From positions 1 to 64,000 of the forward strand of contig DATGMF010000072.1 of assembly GCA_035293765.1 (NCBI GenBank): a stretch of DNA of 64,000 nt, given 5' to 3'. This DNA is from DASRHT01 sp035293765. Lineage in GTDB: Bacteria > Chloroflexota > Ktedonobacteria > Ktedonobacterales > Ktedonobacteraceae. Shown here one piece after another: positions 34,809-43,728 of the stretch; the first letter of the stretch is position 1, and each line of letters opens with the position of its first letter. The notes below the pieces were generated by a model. It had not been told where the DNA came from. It made no database searches and saw only the letters and a list, made by a program, of their open reading frames with translations. Position numbers and translations under genes: made by a program.

Positions 34809-36806
34809 ATGGAAATGCACAATCCTTCTCATCGACTCAAAATAAGCGAACATCTTGTGCTGAGCATTTTCTGGTTTGCACTCAATTTTCAATCAGCGGC
34901 CATTTTTGCTATTGTTATTCCGACTCAGATCCTCCTTTTTGTGACCCCAGGCGAGGTGGGGAATGCGCAACAGGCGACCTTTCTAGGCTGGCTCTCGGCG
35001 GCAGGTTCTGTGGTAGCGTTGCTGGTTCCCCCTGTCGTTGGCATGCTCTCCGATCACACTACCGGCGCGTGGGGCAGGCGTAGGCCGTATATTATGCTTG
35101 GCACCCTTTTGATGCTATTGAGTGTCTTTCTGCTCGCAACTACTCATGACGCTCCATTCTTCGTCGTGGGCTTTCTCCTTTTCCAGGTGGCAAATAGCGG
35201 TGGAACGGCGGCCTATCAGAGTCTTCTACCGGATATGGTGCCGCAAGAGCAGCGTGGGGAAGCTTCGGGATACATGGGCTTGATGACTATTCTTGGCAAT
35301 ATTGGCAGTCTCGCGCTTGCGGCATGGTTGTTAAGCCAGGTGGGCCAGGGAGCTGCGGCAGCCGGCGCTATCAGGTCTGGAGCTGCCTTTTACTATACGA
35401 TTACCGGCGTTGCTTTAGGCATTATTGCCCTGATAACAATTCTCGGCGTACACGATGCTCCGCTTACTCTTGTTGCCGATGCTCCTGAAGCCGCAATGGC
35501 AGAAAAAAGTTCTCTGTCGCGTTTGCGCCGCTGGATAGAGCATAACTGGCTCAGTCCCTGGCGCGATCATAACTTCACCTGGGTCTTTCTCACGCGCTGC
35601 TGTGTGATGCTGGGATTAACGCTCTTTATGACCTTTATCGAATACTACTTCGCCAACGTCGTCCAGGCTCCGAATTTCATCCAGGCGACGGCGGTTGTCG
35701 CGGTGCTGGCGCTCTTTGGAGCGGTGTTTAGCGCGTTGCTGCTGGGTCTGCTCTCCGACCGCATCGGGCGTATCCTGATTGTCTGTCTGGCGACCGGCTG
35801 CATGGCGCTGGCGGCGCTCGCATTCGTCATTTTCCCGGGCAATACTCCACTCTGGCCGCTGGGTATTCTTTTTGGCGTAGGGTATGGAGCTTATACGAGT
35901 GTGGACTGGGCGCTGGCGGTTGATGCCCTGCCCTCGCTGAACACCGTGGGCAAAGATCTGGGCCTGTGGACGATTGCCTCAACGTTGCCTGCCATTATTG
36001 CTCCTCTGCTTGGAAGCATGGTAATTGCGCTGGCGGGCGCTTATCAGCAGACAGCCCTGGGCTATCGGCTCGTCTTTGCGCTGGCGGTAATCTTCCTGCT
36101 AGCGGGCGCTTTGCTGGTTTTGCGTGTGCGCGAGCGTCCTAAGGTTACGGTTGAGCAAGGCCATGAACTGGCTAAGCCCACCGGTCAGCGCACTCTGGGC
36201 CTTGGATGGCGGCTGGCACTGCAATCCCGCTCGGGACATGCGCGCGGCTTCCTGCGCTTCTGGCCGCTCTGGGAGCGTTTCAAGCTCTCCTTCTGGTCGA
36301 TCCAGTCGATTCCCCACGCTCCCCATGATCTGCTCGGGGTACGTTTTACGCGTTATCATGGCAGCGTCGTTGAACTCCCCGATGGTATCTGTATTCGCAA
36401 GGGCGATCTGATTGGCGAGTTGCACTTCCATAACCGCGTGCTTTTGCAGGCAGCTATGCATACGGGAACATGGGGATTGGTGCGTATGATCATGCAGGAT
36501 ATGCAGGCAATGGGGCGCTGGGCGCAAACGCCTGAATTTCCTTCAGAGGTGGTAGCCCTGCACGGCGTGACATTGTTAAGCCGGGGCGCGCGCCGTCTTG
36601 GCTTTACTGTGCGCGACCGCCGGAGAAACTTGCATACATGGCTGGAACGCTTTTTTATGACCGGCTTGCTCGTGTTGTACAACCAGCAAGGGCTGGAGCG
36701 GCTTATGCAGGGAACAACGTACGGTACCTATCCTCAGGAGGTCTGGATGTCACGAGAAGTATTGCTCAGGCGCTATGGTGCGGCGACGGACTCTACCAGT
36801 CTTTGA
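34809..36806 (+). CDS. MFS transporter with a C-terminal YkoP-like domain
   Basis: The protein has 665 residues. Residues about 15-440 form a twelve-helix MFS carrier of the GPH/SLC45-like type (DHTTGAWGRRRPYIMLGT motif A, LLSDRIGRILIV in the second half). Residues about 490-660 resemble the Bacillus YkoP domain: VRFTRYHGSVVELPDGICI, GDLIGELHFHNR, TLLSRGARRLGFTV and a final SREVLLRRYG. YkoP-type domains occur near or fused to polysaccharide deacetylases and glycosyltransferases, which hints that this carrier moves a lipid or glycan-related molecule (inference). The link is a basic stretch of about 50 residues. AGGAAAAG precedes the ATG. Confidence 0.8.
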   Translation: MEMHNPSHRLKISEHLVLSIFWFALNFQSAAIFAIVIPTQILLFVTPGEVGNAQQATFLGWLSAAGSVVALLVPPVVGMLSDHTTGAWGRRRPYIMLGTLLMLLSVFLLATTHDAPFFVVGFLLFQVANSGGTAAYQSLLPDMVPQEQRGEASGYMGLMTILGNIGSLALAAWLLSQVGQGAAAAGAIRSGAAFYYTITGVALGIIALITILGVHDAPLTLVADAPEAAMAEKSSLSRLRRWIEHNWLSPWRDHNFTWVFLTRCCVMLGLTLFMTFIEYYFANVVQAPNFIQATAVVAVLALFGAVFSALLLGLLSDRIGRILIVCLATGCMALAALAFVIFPGNTPLWPLGILFGVGYGAYTSVDWALAVDALPSLNTVGKDLGLWTIASTLPAIIAPLLGSMVIALAGAYQQTALGYRLVFALAVIFLLAGALLVLRVRERPKVTVEQGHELAKPTGQRTLGLGWRLALQSRSGHARGFLRFWPLWERFKLSFWSIQSIPHAPHDLLGVRFTRYHGSVVELPDGICIRKGDLIGELHFHNRVLLQAAMHTGTWGLVRMIMQDMQAMGRWAQTPEFPSEVVALHGVTLLSRGARRLGFTVRDRRRNLHTWLERFFMTGLLVLYNQQGLERLMQGTTYGTYPQEVWMSREVLLRRYGAATDSTSL

Positions 36807-37104
36807 CGAAAAATGAGGGATAGCAGTTTCAGGATTATGCTATCCCTACTGGGATCGTGCGTAAAGAGAAGATCAGGCTAAAGGATGATACGAGATAAGT
36901 ACTAGCACGTCATGCGCGAAAATTATTGTAAAAACGCGACACATAAGAAAATTTGTGCTATAAAATAGGGCATGGGTGACATCAAAGACTTCAAAACCAT
37001 CGTCGGGAGAACGCCGACGGAATATGCAAAATATGTTGCAGCGAGTTCTTTATTAAGCAAGTAACAACCCTTTACGCGAAAGAAGGGATAATAGTGGGAT
37101 AGAG
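36807..37104. other. 298-bp gap with a hairpin and a gene fragment
   Basis: AGGGATAGCA (36816-36825) pairs with TGCTATCCCT (36838-36847) and may terminate the MFS-YkoP transcript, though no T-run follows. The gap also holds the decayed fragment at 36972-37064. Confidence 0.5.
36972..37064 (+). pseudogene. Remnant C-terminus of an NmrA-like/atypical SDR protein
   Basis: The 30 codons read DFKTIVGRTPTEYAKYVA and a short tail. This resembles the end of NmrA-like NAD(P)-binding proteins (a GRxPxxFxxFV pattern). No upstream body of such a gene exists here and no ribosome binding site is seen, so it looks like a scrap left by deletion. The assignment is tentative. Confidence 0.35.
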
Positions 37105-37473
37105 ATGGCAGATTACAGCAGCTTTCGACAACGGCTCGACGCGGTCTTACGCACATTAGACGTAAAGCAGGTCAGCGATTTTCTTATAGCCGAAAGACAA
37201 TGGAGCGAGGGGACGCCTGCCGATCCCGAGTATGCCATGTGGATGATGATCGCGGGCGCTCCGACGCTGAGCGATCTGCATGAGCGTGCGCGTCAATGGC
37301 TGGTCAGCCACGGACATGAAGCGGAGGCGAGCGCTGTGTTAGGACGAGGCAAACAGCAGCCTAAAACGGGGAAGCAGGGGCCACGACCAGCAGCTAAGGG
37401 GCAGAAACGCGGTAACGAATTGCCGCCTTTTAGCGGACCTAAGAAGGATCGACGCCCTTTTAAAGGAAAATAG
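37105..37473 (+). CDS. Hypothetical protein with basic C-terminal tail
   Basis: The protein has 122 residues and is not recognised. Residues 1-75 look helical (RQRLDAVLRTLDVKQVSDFL, MWMMIAGAPTLSDLHERARQ). Residues about 82-122 are Lys/Arg/Pro/Gly-rich and probably disordered, ending KKDRRPFKGK, which could bind nucleic acid. A GGGATAGAG site lies just ahead of the ATG. It is 33 bp upstream of a Gfo/Idh/MocA gene and may be co-transcribed with it. Confidence 0.55.
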   Translation: MADYSSFRQRLDAVLRTLDVKQVSDFLIAERQWSEGTPADPEYAMWMMIAGAPTLSDLHERARQWLVSHGHEAEASAVLGRGKQQPKTGKQGPRPAAKGQKRGNELPPFSGPKKDRRPFKGK

Positions 37474-37506
37474 TAGTATCGATGGAGTGAAAGCAATGGT
37501 AGATCT

Positions 37507-38541
37507 ATGGTAGATAGCTTAAACTGGGGCATTATTGGCGCTGGTGGCATTGCCCGTATCTTCGCTCGCGGCCTGGCGCAGTCGCAGACCGGCACGCTGC
37601 TGGCGATTGGCAGTCGCGCGCAGGAGACGGCTGATCTTTTTGGCGAGGAACAGCATGTGCCACGCCGTTATGGCAGCTATCAGGCGCTGCTTGACGATCA
37701 AGATGTCCAGGCGGTCTATATTGCAACGCCCCATCCCATGCATGCGGAGTGGGCTATTAGAGCGGCTGAAGCGGGCAAGCATATTTTGTGCGAGAAGCCG
37801 CTGGCGCTCAACTATCGCGAGGCTCTCTCAATAGTAGAAGCGGCGCGGCGTCACGATGTTTTCTTAATGGAAGCGTTCATGTATCGCTGTATTCCGCAGA
37901 CGGCGAAACTGGTCGAGCTGGTGCAGGCGGGCGCGATTGGCGAGGTTCAAGTCATCCAGGCGTCCTTTAGCTTTCATGCCCCTTTTCAGCCGGAGGGTCG
38001 TCTCTGGAGCAATGCGCTGGGCGGCGGGGCCATTCTCGATGTCGGTTGCTATTGCACTTCAATGGCCCGACTGATTGCCGGAGTTGCGACCGGCATCGAC
38101 TTCGCGGAGCCAACAAGTGTCACCGGCGCGGCGCATGTTGGCGTGATGACGCGCGTAGATGAATACGCCGTCGCCTCGCTCACCTTCCCCGGCGATATCA
38201 TCGCGCAGCTTTTCACCGGCGTGCAGGCGATGGGCAATAATACCGTTCATATCTTTGGCTCTGAGGGCTCCATCCAGGTGCCGGTTCCCTGGGCGCCGCG
38301 TTCGCAGGATGGAGCGTGCGTCATCTTGCTGCAACGCCACGATGAGGAGAAGGCGCAAGAGATAGTTGTCATGGGCAACGAGGATTTATACGCTATCGAG
38401 GCGGACACTGTGGCGTGCTACCTTGAAGCCCGTCAGGCTCCCATGATGAGCTGGGATGACTCGCTTGGCAATATGAAAACGCTGGATCAATGGCGCGCGG
38501 CTGTGGGTATGGTGTACGATGCCGAGCTGGAGAAAAAGTAA
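37507..38541 (+). CDS. Gfo/Idh/MocA-family oxidoreductase
   Basis: The protein has 344 residues. The N-terminal Rossmann domain has WGIIGAGGIAR and IATPHPMHAEWA; the catalytic motif is CEKPLALN (Lys97). The C-terminal alpha/beta domain has AFMYRCIPQ and GGGAILDVGCYCTS. It resembles the dihydrodiol/D-xylose dehydrogenase branch of NADP-dependent sugar dehydrogenases. The region before the start is odd: an 11-bp near-duplication (ATGGTAGATCT then ATGGTAGATAG) puts a second ATG at 37496, better placed for the GGAG site, but it opens a five-codon frame that stops inside the real start region. The real start at 37507 therefore has a weak site. Confidence 0.87.
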   Translation: MVDSLNWGIIGAGGIARIFARGLAQSQTGTLLAIGSRAQETADLFGEEQHVPRRYGSYQALLDDQDVQAVYIATPHPMHAEWAIRAAEAGKHILCEKPLALNYREALSIVEAARRHDVFLMEAFMYRCIPQTAKLVELVQAGAIGEVQVIQASFSFHAPFQPEGRLWSNALGGGAILDVGCYCTSMARLIAGVATGIDFAEPTSVTGAAHVGVMTRVDEYAVASLTFPGDIIAQLFTGVQAMGNNTVHIFGSEGSIQVPVPWAPRSQDGACVILLQRHDEEKAQEIVVMGNEDLYAIEADTVACYLEARQAPMMSWDDSLGNMKTLDQWRAAVGMVYDAELEKK

Positions 38542-38567
38542 GGGCACCCATCTGGGTGCCCTGCTGG

Positions 38568-40628
38568 CTATTCGCCTTTTTCCTTCTTGTACTGAGCTAC
38601 CAGCTCTTGCTGGATATTGGCGGGTACCTCCTCGTACTGGCTGAATTCCATTGAGAAGGAACCACGGCCCTGAGTGATGGAGCGCAGATCCGTCGCATAG
38701 TGCAGCATCTCCGCCTGCGGCACCAGCGCCGTGATCTTCTGCAAGCCGCCCTCTTGCGGCTCCATCCCAAGCACGCGTCCGCGTTTGGTATTGATATCGC
38801 TCATCACGTCGCCCATATTGCTATCCGGCACCAGGATGGTCACGTTCATGATCGGCTCCATCAATACCGGACCGGCCTGCGGGACTGCTTCCTGCATGCC
38901 AAGCGAAGCCGCGATTTCAAACGATTGTGCCGACGAGTCCACCGGGTGGTATTTGCCGTCTACCAGGGCCACCTTTACGTAGACCATCGGGTTGCCGGAG
39001 ATGAAGCCGCGCTTGAGCGATTCGCGCACGCCCTTTTCGACGCCGGGGATATACTGACCAGGGACAACGCCGCCGACGATCTTATCTTCAAAGACAAAGG
39101 TCTCTTCGCCGTCGCGTGGCAGCGGCTCGATCTCCAGCCAGACATCGCCAAACTGTCCGTGGCCGCCGCTCTGGCGCTTGTGGCGACCGTTGGCGCGGGC
39201 CTTCTTGCGAATGGTCTCGCGATAAGACACGCGAGGGTCGCGCGTATCAAGATCGACGGCATATTTGCGCTTGATGCCCTCGACGATGATCTGAAGGTGC
39301 GACTCGCCCATGCCGGATAAAATTACTTCGGCGGTCTCGGGATCGCGAGTCACGCGCAATGTGCGATCTTCTTCTACGATGCGTGTCAGGGCGTTACTCA
39401 TCTTATCCAGGTCGGCCTGGGTCTTAGGCACGATTGCCACCGAGAAGCAGGTGGGCGGGAAATTGATTGGTGCGAGCGGGGTCGTAATATCTTTATTGCT
39501 GGTGAGGGTATCGCCGGTATGCGTATTGGAAAGCTTCGCGACCGCGCCGAAATCTCCGGCTGCAATTTCCGAGGCGTTCTCCTGAGTTTTCCCGCGCTGG
39601 ATGATCAATTGCCCAAAACGCTCATCAGCTTTGGTCTGGATATTATAGAGATGGCTATCCGATTTGAGCGTGCCACTATAGACGCGGAAGGAAGAGATCG
39701 TGCCGACCTGGGCCGCCGCTGTCTTGAAGACGAAAACGGAGGTATTATCGCCAAACGCTTTCGCATCTTCCGGCTGCGCGTCAGCCGCGCTTGGCAGGTA
39801 GTCTACAACCGCATCCAGCAGGGTCTGCACGCCAATGTTTTTGCTGCCCGCGCCGCAGAGCACCGGTATTAACTGGCCCGTGCTGGTGCCTTTTTTCACT
39901 ACCGTCAGGATCTCTTCGTCGCTGAGCTCTTCCCCTTCGAGGAACTTCTCCATCATCGCGTCGTCGCTCTCCACCGCCGATTCGATCAATTGCTCGCGAT
40001 AGGTGCCGATGTTATCCTTGAGATCAGCCGGAACGGGGATTTCCTGTACTTTGTTGCCGCCTTCAAAGGTGAAGGCTTTTTGCGAAACAAGATCTACGAC
40101 GCCTCTAAAGCCGCTCTGTTCGCCGATGGGGATTTGCAGCGGCACTACCTTCACGCCAAACTGCCCGCGCAACGACTCCAGCGCCTGATCAAAGGAAGTG
40201 TTTTCACGATCAAGCTTGTTGACCAGCACCATGCGGGGAAGATGGCGCTCATCGGCATATTTCCAGGTCAGTTCTGTTCCGACCTCCACCCCTTTTTCCG
40301 CGGTCACAACCATAAGGGCCGCGTCAGCCACGCGAATGCCTGCTTTCACTTCACCCACGAAGTCCGCGTAACCAGGAGTGTCGATGAAATTGATTTTCGT
40401 ATTTTTCCACTCGACCGGCAGCACTTTTACATTGAGTGTCATCTTGCGCTTGAGTTCATCAGGATCGTAGTCGGAGACCGAGGTGCTATCATCCACTTTG
40501 CCCTGGCGGGTCACGGCTCCACTGTCAAATAACGCTGCGTCTACCAGCGAGGTTTTGCCTGCTCCTACGTGAGATATCAATACCACGTTGCGAATCTGTT
40601 CCGCCCTATAGACCTTCATAAAACCCAT
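38568..40628 (-). CDS. Elongation factor G paralogue (EF-G-like protein)
   Basis: The protein has 686 residues and the five-domain EF-G layout. GTPase motifs are G1 SHVGAGKTSL (18-27), G3 DTPGY, G4 NKLD and a G5-like CGAGS. The switch I region reads KRKMTLNVKV, not the canonical RGITI of FusA. It therefore fits the EF-G-like (FusA2/EF-G-II) group rather than the main translocase. Domain IV is present (SGGHGQFGDV), unlike in TetM-like truncations. No ribosomal protein or tuf gene is adjacent, which supports a paralogue. GGAGG lies just before the first ATG; a second ATG three codons later has more usual spacing. Confidence 0.88.
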   Translation of the reverse strand: MGFMKVYRAEQIRNVVLISHVGAGKTSLVDAALFDSGAVTRQGKVDDSTSVSDYDPDELKRKMTLNVKVLPVEWKNTKINFIDTPGYADFVGEVKAGIRVADAALMVVTAEKGVEVGTELTWKYADERHLPRMVLVNKLDRENTSFDQALESLRGQFGVKVVPLQIPIGEQSGFRGVVDLVSQKAFTFEGGNKVQEIPVPADLKDNIGTYREQLIESAVESDDAMMEKFLEGEELSDEEILTVVKKGTSTGQLIPVLCGAGSKNIGVQTLLDAVVDYLPSAADAQPEDAKAFGDNTSVFVFKTAAAQVGTISSFRVYSGTLKSDSHLYNIQTKADERFGQLIIQRGKTQENASEIAAGDFGAVAKLSNTHTGDTLTSNKDITTPLAPINFPPTCFSVAIVPKTQADLDKMSNALTRIVEEDRTLRVTRDPETAEVILSGMGESHLQIIVEGIKRKYAVDLDTRDPRVSYRETIRKKARANGRHKRQSGGHGQFGDVWLEIEPLPRDGEETFVFEDKIVGGVVPGQYIPGVEKGVRESLKRGFISGNPMVYVKVALVDGKYHPVDSSAQSFEIAASLGMQEAVPQAGPVLMEPIMNVTILVPDSNMGDVMSDINTKRGRVLGMEPQEGGLQKITALVPQAEMLHYATDLRSITQGRGSFSMEFSQYEEVPANIQQELVAQYKKEKGE

Positions 40629-40754
40629 GTCCTCCTGAATTTCTATGCAAGAGGTGGTCCGTTCAGACTGTCTGGAGGTCTGCTATAGACCGCCTTATGC
40701 GACGCAACCACACGAGTGGCTTGCTATGTAGATCGCCAATGCTCCTGGACGCTA

Positions 40755-40780
40755 TGTAGCTCCCGATTGATCGTGGGAGG
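40755..40780. repeat. Family B palindromic repeat, copy 4
   Basis: TGTAGCTCCCGATTGATCGT with GGGAGG completing the palindrome, in the EF-G paralogue's upstream region. Confidence 0.75.
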
Positions 40781-40938
40781 TCCCGACGAAGTTCAGGCGA
40801 TCTGCAATAAAGAGCTTGTTAGTATAGAGAAAAACTGTGCAATATGCTCCTCCGATTCGGTAGGTGTAGTATAACAGCATCAGACAATTTGTTCAACCAG
40901 CATACGCAGAGAAACAAGGCTAACTTTTACCTAACCAC

Positions 40939-41000
40939 TTGACAATAAGTAGTTATGATGCTACTATTCTCATGTCATCTAGTCGAAGTAAGAATAGTAG
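40939..41000 (+). promoter_or_regulatory. padR: padR promoter and overlapping inverted repeat
   Basis: TTGACA (40939-40944) and TACTAT (40962-40967) are separated by 17 bp. A 10-bp inverted repeat, CTACTATTCT (40961-40970) and AGAATAGTAG (40991-41000), starts on the -10 box. PadR proteins commonly repress their own gene at such sites (inference). Confidence 0.7.
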
Positions 41001-41016
41001 ACTGTGGAATAGTGAT

Positions 41017-41676
41017 ATGGCAAAACGTAAAGTTTCTAATTTGCTGGCATTGGCCGTTCTGTCGCTGCTGACGGAGCGTCCGATGCATCCTTACGAGATA
41101 GCGGCGGTGATGCGCCATCGGGATCTTTCCAGCGTCATCAAGTTGAACCAGAGTTCACTCTATTCAACCATTGAAGCATTGCAACGTGAGGAATTGATTG
41201 TGCCTGTGGAAACGCAGCGGGAGGGGCGCTATCCTGAGCGCACTGTCTACGCAACAACTGGCGCCGGGCGGGCTGAGATGGGCGACTGGCTCCGCTCGCT
41301 GATCGGTCAGCCTGCCGTCGAATACACCCAGTTTGCGGCTGCTCTGGCCTTCATAGGTCATCTTCCTCCGTCTGAGGTCGCGCTGCTGCTGAATGCGCAT
41401 GTGCAGCATCTTCAGGAGCAGGTGAAGGGCACGCACGCCACTATCGAGCGGGCGCGACAACTTGGGGTGGACCGCCTTTTCACCATTGAGGATACCTATA
41501 CCCTCACCCTGCTTGAGGCCAGACTCGCTTTTATACAGCAGCTCATTCAGGAGATCCATGATGGAACGCTGACCGAGATGAGAGGCGAAGAGCTGGTCTG
41601 GAAGGTGACTCGTCCCGAACTGGCTCTGCTGGGCAGTGAGCCGGAAGAAGGGAATGAGCAGGTAGGCGGTGAATAA
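41017..41676 (+). CDS. PadR-family transcriptional regulator
   Basis: The protein has 219 residues. The N-terminal winged helix (about 5-85) has the PadR pattern NLLALAVLSLLTERPMHPYEI and SSLYSTIEALQREELI. The C-terminal helical part (about 95-200) is for dimerisation. PadR proteins repress exporters or detoxification genes and respond to small ligands. The start at 41017 is chosen because TTGACA, the upstream start offered by the frame, is the -35 box of the promoter. The next gene is a decayed FAD monooxygenase, probably the former target. Confidence 0.87.
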   Translation: MAKRKVSNLLALAVLSLLTERPMHPYEIAAVMRHRDLSSVIKLNQSSLYSTIEALQREELIVPVETQREGRYPERTVYATTGAGRAEMGDWLRSLIGQPAVEYTQFAAALAFIGHLPPSEVALLLNAHVQHLQEQVKGTHATIERARQLGVDRLFTIEDTYTLTLLEARLAFIQQLIQEIHDGTLTEMRGEELVWKVTRPELALLGSEPEEGNEQVGGE

Positions 41677-41718
41677 AGCAAAAGTATTGTAATAAAAATG
41701 AAGTAAGCTAGAAAAGGA

Positions 41719-42073
41719 ATGCATGATGCAGAAACACACGAAAAAGCTTTGATTATTGGGGGCGGAATCGGTGGCCCCGCTCTGGCGCTGTTTCTCAAAC
41801 GCGCTGGTATTGAAGCAGAAATCTATGAAGCCAGAGCGAAACCCGAAGGCTACTCGCTGATCATGGCGAGCAACGGTATGCAGGTGCTGCACGAGCTTGG
41901 GCTCGATCAGGCGGTCTTTGCGGAAAGGTCTGCTTATGCTCAAACTGTTTGCTAATGAGAAAGCGTCCAGGTGGCTCTACTCCTACCAGGTTGATTGGGA
42001 TGAGAAGGTGGAAGCGGTTGTATCTGCTGCAAACGCACAGGCGAGCCGCGAAGAGGTTCATGCTACCAACTAA
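41719..42073 (+). pseudogene. FAD-dependent monooxygenase remnant with internal deletion and frameshift
   Basis: The first 60 or so codons read IIGGGIGGPALALFLKRAGI and following, the FAD-binding start of PHBH-fold monooxygenases. The frame then breaks near 41930. In another frame (41936-42073) the sequence reads MLKLFANEKASRWLYSYQVD and a tail, resembling the C-terminal end of the same family. Most of the expected 380 or so residues are missing. It lies 42 bp after padR and is likely its former regulatory target. Confidence 0.7.
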
Positions 42074-42213
42074 GTAATCCGACTGATGCCGCAGGTTCAG
42101 CTTGCGGCATCAACAGCAGGCATTTCATAATGTATGCTCCTTCTCGTGAAAAAACCACACAGGGAAACGCATTGTAGCAGATCCAAAGGGCGCAATCAAG
42201 TTATGTAATTGCC

Positions 42214-42274
42214 TTGACATCCTCCCATTTCCATGTTATATTCCTATTAGTCACTTATGCAAATAAACGCATAA
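42214..42274 (+). promoter_or_regulatory. Strong promoter and putative operator for the ArsR-DUF2087 gene
   Basis: TTGACA (42214-42219) and TATATT (42237-42242) have a 17-bp spacer. TTATGC (42255-42260) and GCATAA (42269-42274) form an inverted repeat just after the predicted transcription start, a likely autoregulatory operator (inference). Confidence 0.75.
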
Positions 42275-42295
42275 TCAGTTAAAGGGGGGTAATCA

Positions 42296-43723
42296 ATGAC
42301 TCTGCCAGAACCAGCCTATCGGGCTATGCCTATTCGCGTTGCTCTTGAACCGGTATGCAATATTCTTAATAGCTTTTCTCTGCTGACTGAGGTTGAGCGT
42401 TATTCGGGTCTCAGTCCCTGGGTTGTGCAGACTGCTGCCGCGCTTACTCCTGAGCAGCGCCAGACGAATCTATTAGTGTTCAGAGGATTGCGTGATGCGT
42501 TGACGCCGTTGCAGGACGAACCCAACTTTCCGTCTTACCTGCATAACCTGGCCGAGGTCAATCCTTACCTCACGCGCAAAATGGTGCTTGAGCCCCTGCG
42601 CCGTCGTTTCTCCCGGCTCGTCTCCTACGCGACGCCGAGCACGAATCGCTTATTAGATGATCTCTCAAGCTACCTCTATTGTGTGGAACGCGTCCAGGGA
42701 GAGGATCTTTTTGACCCGGAACTCCAGACGAAGGTTCACGCCCTGTTCCAGGACCCACCTGAGATGCAGCGTCTGATCCTCTCGCACCTCGAATTGTTAT
42801 GGAAAACAACGACCATCGCTGCTGAATGGAAACGGGTGCAATCTTCCCTACACTGGCAGACCGAGATGTTTAGCCATAGCCTTGAAGAGGAAGCGAGCAT
42901 CGAAGAGACCTTTCGAACTTTTACGGGACGCGCTTTTCCTTCCGAGCTTGCTGAGCAACTAACCGGCGTCGAAGAAATTGTGCTTGTGCCCTCGTGGCAT
43001 ACCGGACGCCGTGTTACCATCTGGAATGGCGCTGCCTGGGATGGCGACGATTGGGGCGGCAAAGAAATCGCGCGTGTATTCTTCAGCGAGCCACCCAATT
43101 ATGATGTGGCGTTACTCAATGCTACTCCAGTAGGGCGTGGTGAGTTACGAGCGCGACTGGATGCGCTGGCAGACGAGACGCGCCTGCGTATTATCGAACT
43201 GCTTACGCGGCAAAGCGAGATGCATGCGCAGGACATTATTGCCGCGCTTGATCTGAGCCAGTCGAGCGTCTCGCGCCACTTAAAGCAGCTTGTCTCTATG
43301 GGCTATCTCTATGAGCGCAGAGGAGAGGGCGCGAATAAAACCTATCGCCTCAGCTCCTTCTACTTTGCGCGCGCCGCTCGTGCTGTTGAACGGCTCATCT
43401 CTGGCGAGGACGCGCAGACAAAGCCGGCGGAGGAAACGGAGTCGCGAGAGCTGAGACGCTTCCTGGATAGGAGTGGTAAATTAACGCTCTGGCCTCCGGC
43501 TAAGCAGCGCGATAAGCTGATCATCCTGGAGTACCTGGCAAGCTTCTTTGAAAAGGGACGCGTGTATCACGAAAAGGAGGTCAACGAACTGCTGCTCCAG
43601 CACAGCACCTTCAAGGATAGCGCGGCCCTGCGGCGAGCCCTACACGAATACCGCTTTATGAGCAGGACGCGTGACGGTTCGCAGTACTGGCTCATCGATG
43701 CAGAGAGCCCGGAAGCGGAGTAG
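42296..43723 (+). CDS. ArsR-type HTH regulator with C-terminal DUF2087 domain
   Basis: The protein has 475 residues, much longer than typical ArsR proteins (about 100). Residues 1 to about 270 are a helical region of unknown function (YLHNLAEVNPYLTRK, FRTFTGRAFP). The winged helix lies at about 280-345: LDALADETRLRIIELLTRQS, IIAALDLSQSSVSRHLKQL and YERRGEGANKTYRL. Residues about 395-470 match DUF2087 (KLTLWPPAKQRDKLIILEYL, YHEKEVNELL, ALRRALHEYRFMSRTRDGSQ). The long N-terminal part may sense a ligand. AAGGGGGGT precedes the ATG. Confidence 0.82.
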   Translation: MTLPEPAYRAMPIRVALEPVCNILNSFSLLTEVERYSGLSPWVVQTAAALTPEQRQTNLLVFRGLRDALTPLQDEPNFPSYLHNLAEVNPYLTRKMVLEPLRRRFSRLVSYATPSTNRLLDDLSSYLYCVERVQGEDLFDPELQTKVHALFQDPPEMQRLILSHLELLWKTTTIAAEWKRVQSSLHWQTEMFSHSLEEEASIEETFRTFTGRAFPSELAEQLTGVEEIVLVPSWHTGRRVTIWNGAAWDGDDWGGKEIARVFFSEPPNYDVALLNATPVGRGELRARLDALADETRLRIIELLTRQSEMHAQDIIAALDLSQSSVSRHLKQLVSMGYLYERRGEGANKTYRLSSFYFARAARAVERLISGEDAQTKPAEETESRELRRFLDRSGKLTLWPPAKQRDKLIILEYLASFFEKGRVYHEKEVNELLLQHSTFKDSAALRRALHEYRFMSRTRDGSQYWLIDAESPEAE

Positions 43724-43728
43724 CAAGA

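Larger units (their letters stand above)
40629..41016. other. 388-bp divergent region between the EF-G paralogue and padR genes
   Basis: It holds the EF-G paralogue leader, a family B repeat and the padR promoter. No gene is seen. Confidence 0.6.
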
